Shown here in pieces: positions 54,616-62,310 of a DNA stretch of 64,000 bases (position 1 is the first letter of the stretch; every line of letters starts with the position of its first letter). Source of the DNA: Kitasatospora sp. MAP5-34 (GTDB lineage Bacteria; Actinomycetota; Actinomycetes; Streptomycetales; Streptomycetaceae); assembly GCF_029894335.1 (NCBI RefSeq), contig NZ_JARXZC010000022.1, positions 52,911 to 116,910 of the forward strand. Reading direction: 5' to 3'. A model generated the notes under the pieces. That model was not told the origin of the DNA. It searched no databases and saw only the letters and a list, made by a program, of their open reading frames with translations. The translations under genes were made by a program, and so were the position numbers.

Positions 54616-55200
54616 CTACCTACCCAGCTTCCCGGCCAGCCGCACCAGCGCCGCCCGCCGGGCCGCCGGGCTGTCGTCCGCCAGCCCGGCCATCACCATT
54701 GCGATCACCTTCGGCGCGGTGAACCACCAGGCGGAGAGCGCGAAGACTGCGTACAGCAGGTGCTGGGCGGGCAGTTCCGCAGCGATCGTCCCGGCCCGCT
54801 GGGCCTGCGCGATGGCGGTGATCCGCTCCACGTAGTAGGCGGCCCGCTCGGTGTCCCGGGCGGTCGGCTGCGGCTCGACCAGCAGGCCCTCCCAGCGCAG
54901 CAGCCGCAGGAAGGTGGGGTTGGCGCAGTGCCAGTCGAAGAGCAGCCCAGCGAACTCGCCGAGGTCCCGGCACTGTTCGGGCACCGGTGAGGCGGCGGCC
55001 ATCACCTTGGCCAGCTCGTGGTCGATGACGTGCCCGAAGAGCTGCTCCTTGTTGCCGAAGTACTGGTAGATCCGCTCCTTGTTGATACCGGCCAGCTTGG
55101 CGATCCGGTCCACCCGCGCGCCCTCGGGGCCATACTCGGCGAACTCCTGGACGGCCGCCTCGAGCAGCAGCTGCTTTGTCCTCTGGGTGTCCCATGCCAT
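54616..55200 (-). CDS. TetR-family transcriptional regulator
   Basis: The 194-residue protein has the TetR helix-turn-helix (LLEAAVQEFAEYG, VDRIAKLAGINKERIYQYFGNKEQLFGHV) and a C-terminal ligand domain that ends with WWFTAPKV. The start ATG at 55200 faces the divergent small membrane protein gene, with two palindromic sites between them. It likely represses itself and that gene. Confidence 0.92.
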   Translation of the reverse strand: MAWDTQRTKQLLLEAAVQEFAEYGPEGARVDRIAKLAGINKERIYQYFGNKEQLFGHVIDHELAKVMAAASPVPEQCRDLGEFAGLLFDWHCANPTFLRLLRWEGLLVEPQPTARDTERAAYYVERITAIAQAQRAGTIAAELPAQHLLYAVFALSAWWFTAPKVIAMVMAGLADDSPAARRAALVRLAGKLGR

Positions 55201-55221
55201 GGGGCCAGCCTACGCCGGATT

Positions 55222-55288
55222 CCCAACTGAATGGTTGGACAGCGGCGCAGGCTCGTGTCAGACTCCAACCAACCAGTTGGTTGGAGTC
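55222..55288. promoter_or_regulatory. TetR operators in the divergent promoter region
   Basis: A perfect palindrome with 13-base arms lies at 55261-55288: GACTCCAACCAAC and GTTGGTTGGAGTC around CA. A second site, CCAACTGAATGGTTGG, lies at 55222-55237. Both share the CCAAC/GTTGG core and sit between the TetR gene and the divergent small membrane protein gene, as expected for an autoregulated repressor. Confidence 0.85.
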
Positions 55289-55326
55289 TGTCCGATCAGC
55301 GCACCTAGAGTTTCCGGGGGTCCGCC

Positions 55327-55614
55327 ATGTCCGCTCCGACGTCAGCTCCGACCGTGCACCACCGCGTCCTGCTCACCTGGCTCGCGGTCTATCCGGCGAT
55401 CACCGTCGCCTCGCTGCTCCTCGGCCCGTACACCGCCCACCTGCCGGTCTACCTGCGCACCTTCGTCCTGACCGCGCTCGTAGTGCCGGTGGTGGTGTAC
55501 GGGCTGATGCCGCTGCTGTTCAAGGGCCACGCCGCGACGATCGGCCGCCGCCGCGAACGCGCGGAGCGGGCGAGTCGCGAGGCCGTGCGCTACTCCCGCA
55601 AGGCGGTCGTGTAG
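55327..55614 (+). CDS. Small two-helix membrane protein under TetR control
   Basis: The 95-residue protein has two hydrophobic helices (VLLTWLAVYPAITVASLLLG and FVLTALVVPVVVYGLMPLLF) and a basic C-terminus with RRRERAERASREAVRYSRK. It matches the small antibiotic-biosynthesis-monooxygenase-linked membrane proteins only in general shape; I do not assign a function. Its promoter overlaps the TetR operators, which suggests that it is induced by the TetR ligand. Confidence 0.75.
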   Translation: MSAPTSAPTVHHRVLLTWLAVYPAITVASLLLGPYTAHLPVYLRTFVLTALVVPVVVYGLMPLLFKGHAATIGRRRERAERASREAVRYSRKAVV

Positions 55615-55619
55615 CGGAT

Positions 55620-55985
55620 CGCAGTGCGCCGCACCAGGCGGCGCCAAAGCCGCGACGCACCAGGTCAGGGACGGCTTCGCGCCTGCCCTGCCAGGTGAGC
55701 GAGCGGCGCCGGCGCGGCGGCCTGCGGCCCTGCAACCCGAACTTGGCCATGATCTCGGCAGCCATGTTCACCGACACCTGCCAGCCCTCGGACCACAGGT
55801 CCAGCGTGAGCCGCGAGGACCCGTAAGTGCCGCCCGAGCGACAGAAGAAGTACGCGATCCGCTCCACCAGCTTCGCCCGTCGGACCTCCCGGTTCGTCGG
55901 CGCGGCCGGTCACCGCCACTTGTAGAACCACGCCCGGGACACGCCGAGCGCCCGGCAGGTGACGGTGTGCCGGATGCCGTACTCG
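55620..55985 (-). pseudogene. IS3-family transposase remnant
   Basis: In two reading frames the minus strand gives pieces of an IS3 OrfB: GIRHTVTCRALGVSRAWFYKW (before 55910) and then GGTYGSSRLTLDLWSEGWQVS, followed by MAAEIMAKFGLQGRRPPRRR and PDLVRRGF. The DDE catalytic core is missing. Frameshift and truncation make it inactive. Confidence 0.8.
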
Positions 55986-56310
55986 GTCCTCTGGCCACTG
56001 ATCACCCCGACGAGTTCCGCCGGGTCCGCCACAGCTACTTGGCCAACGTCCAAGAACGCGCCAGCCGCCTCACCGGAAGGGTCCGGCACCTGGAGAACAA
56101 GCTCTCCGGACTCCTCGGCGAACAGGCTTGGAGGGACTCCGGACCCGGTGGCCCCGACGACATCGACCAGCTCAAGCGCCGCATCACCACCCTCGAACAG
56201 CGAGCAGTCGACCTCACGGGTCAGCCGGCGGAGCGCACCGAAGAACTCCAGGCCATGCGGGCCGGCAACCGGCAGCTGATCAGCCGACTCAACACCACCC
56301 CTGACTCCCG
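55967..56310 (+). pseudogene. TnpC/DUF6262-type transposition protein remnant
   Basis: The reading frame gives a helical coiled-coil with RVRHLENKLSGLLGEQ and LKRRITTLEQRAVDLTGQPAERTEEL, ending LMSRLN-like (QLISRLN). This is the C-terminal pattern of TnpC-like proteins that work with tyrosine transposases. The N-terminus and partner recombinases are absent. It overlaps the IS3 remnant end and is probably a fragment. Confidence 0.65.
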
Positions 56311-56816
56311 GAGAGGACGTGGTGGGACGGTAGTCGTTGTTCCGCCACACCCTCCTCTGCGAGCTGAAGCGCCTGGACACCGCTCACGGTTGTGCCATCA
56401 GGATGCCGCCCGAAGGCGGCCTCAAGAACGGCGGTCAGATCCTTCTCGGGGACAGCGACGCACACCTCTGCGAGGACATCGGGAAGGTCGTCATCCTCGA
56501 TGGCGCCCAGGTACCTCTGGCGCAACCGGTGGATGACCTCGACGAGCTCGGGCCGCAGTTGCATCCAGGCTCGGGACGTTCGGATCTCCTCCTCGACGTG
56601 GTCCATGAACCAGCGCATGACCTCGTACGGGATGTCCAGGTGTTGCCCGTGGGGGTCGAAGCACACCGTCGGCTCGCGCGCCGGGTCCTCGTCGGGGACG
56701 ACTGCGGTCACGAGGGCCCGTTGCTCCCGGACGAGGTCCAGTTCCAGGTACCAGGCGTCGTCGGGCACGGAGTACATCACGGTGATCGCGTAGTCGCCGC
56801 TCGGGTGCGCGGGCAT
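56289..56816 (-). CDS. Hypothetical protein
   Basis: A 175-residue reading frame with ordinary GC3 and a compact N-terminal fold (DYAITVMYSVPDDAWYLELDL, WFMDHVEEEIRTSRAW). The last 15 or so residues run into the TnpC remnant. I recognise no family. It starts five bases after the end of the next entry, so the two may be an operon. Confidence 0.55.
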   Translation of the reverse strand: MPAHPSGDYAITVMYSVPDDAWYLELDLVREQRALVTAVVPDEDPAREPTVCFDPHGQHLDIPYEVMRWFMDHVEEEIRTSRAWMQLRPELVEVIHRLRQRYLGAIEDDDLPDVLAEVCVAVPEKDLTAVLEAAFGRHPDGTTVSGVQALQLAEEGVAEQRLPSHHVLSGSQGWC

Positions 56817-56821
56817 CGTCC

Positions 56822-57016
56822 TCAGGCCTTCCCGTCGATGTTCGGCGATGTGGTGCAGACCTCGGCGTCCGGCGCCAGCCGCAGGCCGGCCATGGCGAGG
56901 AAGTCGGCGAGTTCGACCCGGCCGCCATAGTCAAGCTCGGCGACCTGGATGTCTTCCGGGACTCGCTCGACGCCGGCATCTGGCATCGCTACAACGGTCT
57001 GATCCAGGCCATGCAA
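56822..57016 (-). CDS. Hypothetical protein, probably 5'-truncated
   Basis: Sixty-four residues from a TTG; the C-terminal part (AELDYGGRVELADFLAMAGLRLAPDAEV) has coding-like codon use, but this is lost upstream of about 56945. It is followed by the hypothetical gene at 56289-56816. It is likely the 3' end of a gene cut at a recombination junction. Confidence 0.4.
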   Translation of the reverse strand: MHGLDQTVVAMPDAGVERVPEDIQVAELDYGGRVELADFLAMAGLRLAPDAEVCTTSPNIDGKA

Positions 57017-57544
57017 CTCCCGGCCCCCGGGAAAACGCCATCAGTGGAGACAACCTTTGTCGTGGGCCTGGTGAAAGTGGCTGAGCTGCGGTCTGCTCTC
57101 CCCGCCCTGGAGGGCAAGTTTGCACAGCTGTCACCAGACCAGAAATGGTTTCAGCTGCTGCTCCACGCGCCAGACAGTTACCACGCACGTTTCCTGGCAG
57201 AGGTAGTCCGTGGCCCCATAGGACTGGCTGACCCGTCGGCAAGTGCTGCCTCCCTGGTTGAGATGTACCTCGATGCCCTGGACGACGATCAGCTTGAGGG
57301 CGTACTCCTGGCGTGGGCGGAGAACAACGCCTTTCGGACCGGCACCGGCCCACAGGCACTGAAGTCGGTGTTCATGAAGCACATGGTCGGCCGGGAGGCC
57401 CTGGGCCCATCGCCAGCTTGGTCGGCCTTCGTCCATAGGGACTTGGAGCTCGAAGGGGCAGACGGTCCCTGGCGGTACAACGAACTCGCCGAACTGATCG
57501 AGCAGGCGGCCGACCAGGCCAACTCCCGCGCCGGCCCGGAGTAG
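56945..57544 (+). pseudogene. 5'-truncated hypothetical gene
   Basis: The frame is open and coding-like upstream of ATG 57011 (LGDLDVFRDSLDAGIWHRYNGLIQ precedes it), with no start codon before the junction near 56930-56945. Downstream it reads to a stop at 57544 (helical, FQLLLHAPDSYHARFLAEVV, ELAELIEQAADQ). I do not recognise the family. It could be translated from ATG 57011 as 177 residues. Confidence 0.5.
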
Positions 57545-58134
57545 GGGTGGTCGCCGTGCGCGACGGACCACTTGGCGAGGTTGACCAGGCGCGCCTTCTG
57601 GGCGGCCGTGCCCTTCGCGGCCGGGAACATCTCCTTGGCATCCCTGCGCCGGCCCCGGGCTTCTCCTGCGACCGGCCCACCCGCGAGGTCGAACAGCAGA
57701 TCCGGACGCACTCCCGTCCTGCTGTAGATGCCAACCAGGTGCTCCGGCAGCACGTCGAAGCTGCTCAGACCGCTCGTACCCGCTTGCCAGTCGAACAGGG
57801 CCTCACTCGCGGCTGTCATCACACCAAGCCCGGTGCACTCGCTGACGAACCGCCGGATGTGCCCAGAACTGGAGTCCAGCGCCGGACAGTCGGCCATCAG
57901 CGGCGTTCTGGCAGACACACCCGCAATGTAGCTGGTGAGCAACGAGATCTCGTGGTCCCTCACCCGCTGGTCCACGACCTTACGGAGGTCGCAGGCCAGC
58001 GCGTTGATGTGGACCAGTTCGGACAGCGAGACAGGCAGGGGGCCCTGCCCGATCTCCGTGGCGAGCACGGCCTCCGCCCCGTCGGGGCCCTTCTCGACCT
58101 TGAACCGCCAGACCCTGGCGCGCACCGTGTTCAT
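57545..58134 (-). pseudogene. 3'-truncated hypothetical gene
   Basis: The minus strand reads MNTVRARVWRFKVEK... with high GC3 to about 57550; beyond this the same frame continues only as antisense of the previous gene, so the true 3' end is missing. The protein has HINALACDLRKVVDQRVRDHEISLLTSYIAGVS near the N-terminus and is of unknown function. Upstream 58135-58740 shows no gene. Confidence 0.5.
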
Positions 58135-58744
58135 GGTCGCAGCCTACGGATGGGCACCGACATCCGGCTCGGCGTGAGAGCCCGTCATCCCGGCCGGGCT
58201 GCGGGCAGCCCGCGTCGGAGCGTTCCAGCTCGGCGGTTGGTTGGCCCTGCGGCGGCGTATGGGCTCGCGTCGAGGGCACGTCAGGCCGGCACCCTGTGGT
58301 GGCTGACTGGAGGATCGCCACAAATCGGCGGCCTGGTGCTTCCGGTGCAAGTCTCGGCACCGAATCAATAGTTCGGGCGCGCGACGCGCCCCGGGGAAAT
58401 CCCGCCCGCGCCCTCGCAGAATCTGCGAACAGGGCGTTGGAGGTTTCCATCCCGGCTGCTCCTGCGCTGCCTCGATCAGGAGCTCCCTGCGCGTAGGACG
58501 GGAAGGCGAGCGCCGTGGAGCGAGGGGTGTGGAGAATTCTCGACCGGAATTCGCGGAGTGCTGTCCGAAGGCGACGGCTTGGGGTCATCCTGGTCAGGTA
58601 CGGAGATCTGGCTGTCCGGCCTGCCCGGTCCCCCGAGCGTCCGCTGCGGAGGTGCACGCGGCGTGCTGGTCCCCATCTGGTCCCCAGCAAGATCGTTTAA
58701 AGGCTCTCGCGGGTACCTCGTTTTACTGACGGCCCATCACAGAA

Positions 58745-58783
58745 AAGGCCGCTGGCCTGGGATTGCTCCCGGCCAACGGCCTT
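58745..58783 (-). terminator. Hairpin with T-run downstream of the tRNA-Pro fragment
   Basis: On the minus strand the stem AAGGCCGTTGGCC pairs with GGCCAGCGGCCTT (one G-T pair), followed by TTCT. It lies ten bases after the tRNA-Pro 3' end, as expected for the original tRNA terminator. Confidence 0.75.
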
Positions 58784-58793
58784 CCGACTTACG

Positions 58794-58840
58794 TCGGGAT
58801 GACAGGATTTGAACCTGGGCCCCTTGACCCCCAGTCAAGT
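58794..58840 (-). other. 3' half of tRNA-Pro(GGG): attachment-site remnant
   Basis: Reading on the minus strand from ACTTGACTGGGGGTCAAG, the anticodon arm with anticodon GGG is complete, followed by a slightly changed variable loop, the T arm CAGGTTCAAATCCTG and the acceptor 3' strand TCATCCCGA. The 5' acceptor strand and D arm are missing; upstream sequence is unrelated. A tRNA 3' half of this kind is the usual scar of site-specific integration into a tRNA gene. Confidence 0.85.
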
Positions 58841-59000
58841 AAGGGGTTCTTCATCTGCCTTGAAATGCCTTCAAATACACGTCGTAAGCGTGCAAACCAG
58901 CGCATCGCGTGTACCCCGTGCAGACGCATGCAGGACGTGTGGTCATCCCGGGTGGCGGTTACCCACCGGAGGCGCCTGCTCAGCAGCGGACTTGGGCCGA

Positions 59001-59813
59001 TCAGGTCACGGTGCGATCGATCCCGAGGACGTCGTACAGGTGATGGCCGGCACCCCAGCGGGCGAGCCGCTCGCGGTCGACCAGGTGAAGGTGCTGTTTC
59101 CCGGCGAAGGCGACGGCCGGCGCCGTGAAGCCGTTCAACCCGATCATGACCGGCACAGCGGCGCCGTGCTCGGGCCGCGCGGTGCCGTTGAACGTCTGGA
59201 CGTCCCTCGAGCCGATCGGCTTCGCGTGCCGCTTGCACTGCACCACGACCCGACGACCGACCGCGTCGCGGGCGATGACGTCCGCCCCGAGATCACCGGC
59301 GCCACCCACCTGCCGTGCGTCTGTGAAACCGTCCCGTTCGAGGAGCTCTCGGCACATGTCCTCGAACTGACCAGGTGACGATCCGTCGAACGATTCGAGG
59401 GTGTACCCGAGCGGACGAAAGTCATAGGACGCAGCCGGCTCGCGCGGCGGCACCGGGCGCAGCGGCCGGTGGGCCCACTGGTCAAGCCGGTCGGTGATCG
59501 AATTGGTGAGGGAGGTACGGACGAGCGTGGCGCGGGTGGTGATACCTGTTCGGAGCAGGGACCACAGTGGGGTGAGGAATCGGCGGAGCGGCTTGTCGAG
59601 GCCGGCGCGGACGAGTGCCCAGCGCAGCCCGGCGACCAGGGCTCCTGCGCAGGCCAGCACCACGGCTGCGGGGAGCGGGTTGGCCCAGGCCCAGACGGCC
59701 CCCTGCCACAGACCTGCGACCGCGGCGAGTACAGCGGCGAGTGCGGCGAATCCCGTCCGGTCGCTCTCGCCTCCGGCGGTGCCGTCACCCTGCGACGTCA
59801 TTCCTGTCTCCAT
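59001..59813 (-). CDS. Membrane-anchored Mrr-type restriction endonuclease-like protein
   Basis: The 270-residue protein has two hydrophobic helices at the N-terminus (FAALAAVLAAVAGLW and PLPAAVVLACAGALVAGL) and a C-terminal Mrr-like nuclease domain. The PD-(D/E)XK core is seen as GADVIA...VVVQCKR after GQFEDMCRELLERDGF. Mrr-like enzymes cut modified DNA; membrane-linked forms occur in defence systems. A fragment of this gene's 3' end is duplicated at 19521-19731. Its upstream neighbours are the DUF5753 fragment and a second nuclease. Confidence 0.85.
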   Translation of the reverse strand: METGMTSQGDGTAGGESDRTGFAALAAVLAAVAGLWQGAVWAWANPLPAAVVLACAGALVAGLRWALVRAGLDKPLRRFLTPLWSLLRTGITTRATLVRTSLTNSITDRLDQWAHRPLRPVPPREPAASYDFRPLGYTLESFDGSSPGQFEDMCRELLERDGFTDARQVGGAGDLGADVIARDAVGRRVVVQCKRHAKPIGSRDVQTFNGTARPEHGAAVPVMIGLNGFTAPAVAFAGKQHLHLVDRERLARWGAGHHLYDVLGIDRTVT

Positions 59814-59947
59814 TTTCCTTGGCCCCCGCGTCCGGTTTCGCGATCACGAGCGTGACCGTGGCCAGGGGCGTGGCCGGGTCTTGCTCTTTCCTCATGGGGG
59901 CAACCGCAGAGGTCCCGTCCTCCTCCGTTTCCGTTACGCCATGGCTG

Positions 59948-60559
59948 TCAGGTTCCGCTGAGAGCGGTCTCGATGAGGTCGCGTGCGGCCGGGCCGTAGA
60001 CCGCGGACGGCCGGATGCGGTCGAAGGCCTTGCGGAAGATGGCGAGGCGGTCCGGGTCGGTGATGGTCTCGCCACCCCGGAAGCCCTCCACCTCGACCCT
60101 GCGGTCGTCGAAGATCGAGAACCCGTCTCCGGGGTAGACCAGCAGCCGGGCTCGGGCCGGCACGATCCCGAGCGTGAGGCCGGGCAGGGAGAGCGCGTCG
60201 ATCAGCCTGTGCAGTTGACCGCGCATCACCTCAGGGCCGCCGATGTTTGTCAGCAGGGCCTGCTCGCCGAGGAGGACGTGGTAGGTACGGCCCTCCTGCC
60301 CGATGAACTGGGCGCGGGCGGTCCGGGCTGCGACACCGGCCTCGATGTCGTCAGGGATTCCGTGGAAGTCGACGACGAGGCGCAGCATCGCCTCGGCGTA
60401 CTGGGGTGTCTGGAGGTTTCCCCAGACGATGTCGGGCTGGTAGCCGACGTAGTGTCGGGTGTTCCTGGCCAGGTCCAGGAACGACTCCTGCACGGGGCCG
60501 GTGCCTTGCTGGAGCAGGTCGTCCCAGGTGCTGTCGGCTGAGCTCGATGCGGTCACCAT
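59948..60559 (-). pseudogene. DUF5753 protein lacking its helix-turn-helix domain
   Basis: About 203 residues of DUF5753 (SFLDLARNTRHYVGYQP, MLRLVVDFHGIPDDIE, GGPEVMRGQLHRLI). In Streptomyces this domain usually follows an XRE helix-turn-helix; here the frame is open upstream but no HTH or ribosome-binding site is seen. ATG 60559 is the only nearby start. It is truncated at the 5' end or is a stand-alone DUF5753. No DUF397 partner follows; 59814-59947 shows nothing. Confidence 0.65.
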
Positions 60560-60717
60560 GCGTGCGATTGTTTCAGTGACTGGCGATCCCTGTCCGGGAG
60601 TTGATCCCTCTCCCCTGCCGGCACGGTCCGCTGCGGACTGGCCTGGGGGCGCGAGGCTCCGGCCTGCGCCCCAATCCGGCTGTCGGCGCTGGACCTGGTT
60701 CGGGCGGGCCGGGTAGT

Positions 60718-61488
60718 TCAGCGAACGTCGTCCGGGCGCCATCCGGGCGGGACTTTGGGCAGGCCGAGGAGGGCGTCGATTCCCAGGTGTTCCTTCAGGA
60801 GTGCTTTGAGTCCTCGGCCGTCGATCAGCTGCAGGCGGCCGGTGCGATGGGCGAAGTCGATGCTGGACTTGCCGAACCAGGCTGTGGTGACCAGGATTCC
60901 CTTCGCGGCGGCCTTGTCGTGCATCACCCCGGCGAGCGCCCGTACCGCGTCGGTGGGGACGGTTCCCTTGAGCCGCTTGGCCTGGATGATGCACAGGCCC
61001 CCGGTCAGGGGGTCGCGGTTGATCGCCACGGCGTCGACGCCGTCGTCCCGGCTCGCCTGCGTCGTCCACGCCTCCAAGCCGATGGCCTCGAAGAGCTGTC
61101 GGACCAGGTGCTCGAACGCGAACGGGTCCATCTTGACGAGGTCCGGGCGGCTGTCCAGGCCGGAGACCACGTCGACTTCCGCGATGAACTGGTATTTCGT
61201 CAGGTCGAAGACGGCGACCGGCGCGACCGCCTCCAGGTCGAAGGGGTGCTGGGAGACGATGGCGTTCAGGTGGTGCAGGCAGCCGGCAGGATCCAGTGCG
61301 GGCTCGTCGAGTACCAGTTGCGCGTAGGAGTCACGTTCGGCGACCACGCTGACCAGGCACGGGCGGATCGCGCGACCCGTCGCCCGGTCCTTCGCGTCCA
61401 CATGGCCGTTGAAGAGCACCGAGTCGACCAGCCCGGGCGCGGTGACCGCGAAGCCCTCCTCGATGGCGTGCAGCGCCAGCCTGGCCAC
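60718..61488 (-). CDS. Mrr-type restriction endonuclease-like protein
   Basis: The 256-residue protein has an N-terminal region of unknown fold and a C-terminal nuclease domain with DPFAFEHLVRQLFEAIG and DDGVDAVAIN...IIQAKR, the PD-(D/E)XK core. It starts with GTG 61488, only 15 bases after the ArsR gene stop, and relatives seem to be longer at the N-terminus, so it may be truncated there. With the other Mrr-like gene it suggests a defence island remnant. Confidence 0.8.
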   Translation of the reverse strand: MARLALHAIEEGFAVTAPGLVDSVLFNGHVDAKDRATGRAIRPCLVSVVAERDSYAQLVLDEPALDPAGCLHHLNAIVSQHPFDLEAVAPVAVFDLTKYQFIAEVDVVSGLDSRPDLVKMDPFAFEHLVRQLFEAIGLEAWTTQASRDDGVDAVAINRDPLTGGLCIIQAKRLKGTVPTDAVRALAGVMHDKAAAKGILVTTAWFGKSSIDFAHRTGRLQLIDGRGLKALLKEHLGIDALLGLPKVPPGWRPDDVR

Positions 61489-61503
61489 CCCGGCCGTGTC
61501 ATG

Positions 61504-62244
61504 TCATTCGATTCCGGTTCTTATGTCGAGCCGTCGGCTGAGTTCCTGTTCGCCGAGGGCGGTCAGGCGAAGTACGCGGCTCTTCGGGGAGTGGGTGACC
61601 CAGTGGGCTTGGGTGAAGGTGGTGAGTAGTTCGGCGCCGAGGTGGCCGGCGAGGTGGGGGCGTTTTTCGCTCCAGTCGAGGCAGAACCGCAGGAGTGGTT
61701 CGTGCTGTTGGTCGGCCAGTTGTGTCTCGGACAGCCCGAGTTCGGTGAAGACGGCGGTCGCGGCGCTGCCGAGGCGGTACGGGTGGTCCGAGGTGGGGCT
61801 GATGGTGTTGGTGGCCGGGGTGAGGGCGTCTCGTTCGACGAGCGCATCGGTGATGGCGGTGCCGAGGCGGCCGGCGATGTGGTCGTAGCAGACGCGGCCC
61901 CTGCGCAGGGCGGCGGCGCGGGTGCTCGCGCGGAGCGTGTTCGGCATGGAGAGGCCCGGTGCGAGTCCGGCCAGGGATTCGAGGATCTCCGCGATCTGCG
62001 GACTGCCGAGCCGGTAGTAGCGGTGCCGACCGGACTGTTCCACGGTGATCATTCCGGCCGCGGTCAGCGCCGCGAGCTGCGTGCTGGCCGCCTGCCTGCT
62101 GACGCCGGCCTCGTCGGCGAGTGTGCCGGCCGCCAGGCTGCCCCCGCCGGCCAGCGCCGTCAGGATGCGCGCCCGGGTGCCGTCGGCAAAGATCCTGGCC
62201 ACGTGGGCCACATCGGGCTCGGCGTCGCTGCGGGACTCGGTCAT
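61504..62244 (-). CDS. ArsR/winged-helix transcriptional regulator
   Basis: The 246-residue protein has an ArsR-type winged helix (IFADGTRARILTAL, LADEAGVSRQAASTQLAALTAAGMI, GRHRYYRLG) and a longer C-terminal region. No metal-binding Cys pair of ArsR is evident in the DNA-recognition helix, so it may sense a small molecule. It is divergent from an MFS exporter gene, with a palindromic operator between them. Confidence 0.9.
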   Translation of the reverse strand: MTESRSDAEPDVAHVARIFADGTRARILTALAGGGSLAAGTLADEAGVSRQAASTQLAALTAAGMITVEQSGRHRYYRLGSPQIAEILESLAGLAPGLSMPNTLRASTRAAALRRGRVCYDHIAGRLGTAITDALVERDALTPATNTISPTSDHPYRLGSAATAVFTELGLSETQLADQQHEPLLRFCLDWSEKRPHLAGHLGAELLTTFTQAHWVTHSPKSRVLRLTALGEQELSRRLDIRTGIE

Positions 62245-62267
62245 GAGGTGGATTCTCGCGCGCCGTT

Positions 62268-62287
62268 GGTTCCACCGCCATGGAACC
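62268..62287. promoter_or_regulatory. Palindromic operator between ArsR and MFS genes
   Basis: GGTTCCA (62268-62274) and TGGAACC (62281-62287) are exact reverse complements separated by six bases. The site is in the 66-bp divergent gap between the ArsR gene and the MFS gene and probably binds the ArsR protein. Confidence 0.8.
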
Positions 62288-62310
62288 GTTTCCGTGCGAG
62301 CGTCCACACC

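Noticed and set aside
58794..58840. A functional tRNA-Pro gene
   Set aside because: There is no 5' acceptor strand or D arm, so it cannot fold into a tRNA; treated as an attachment-site remnant.
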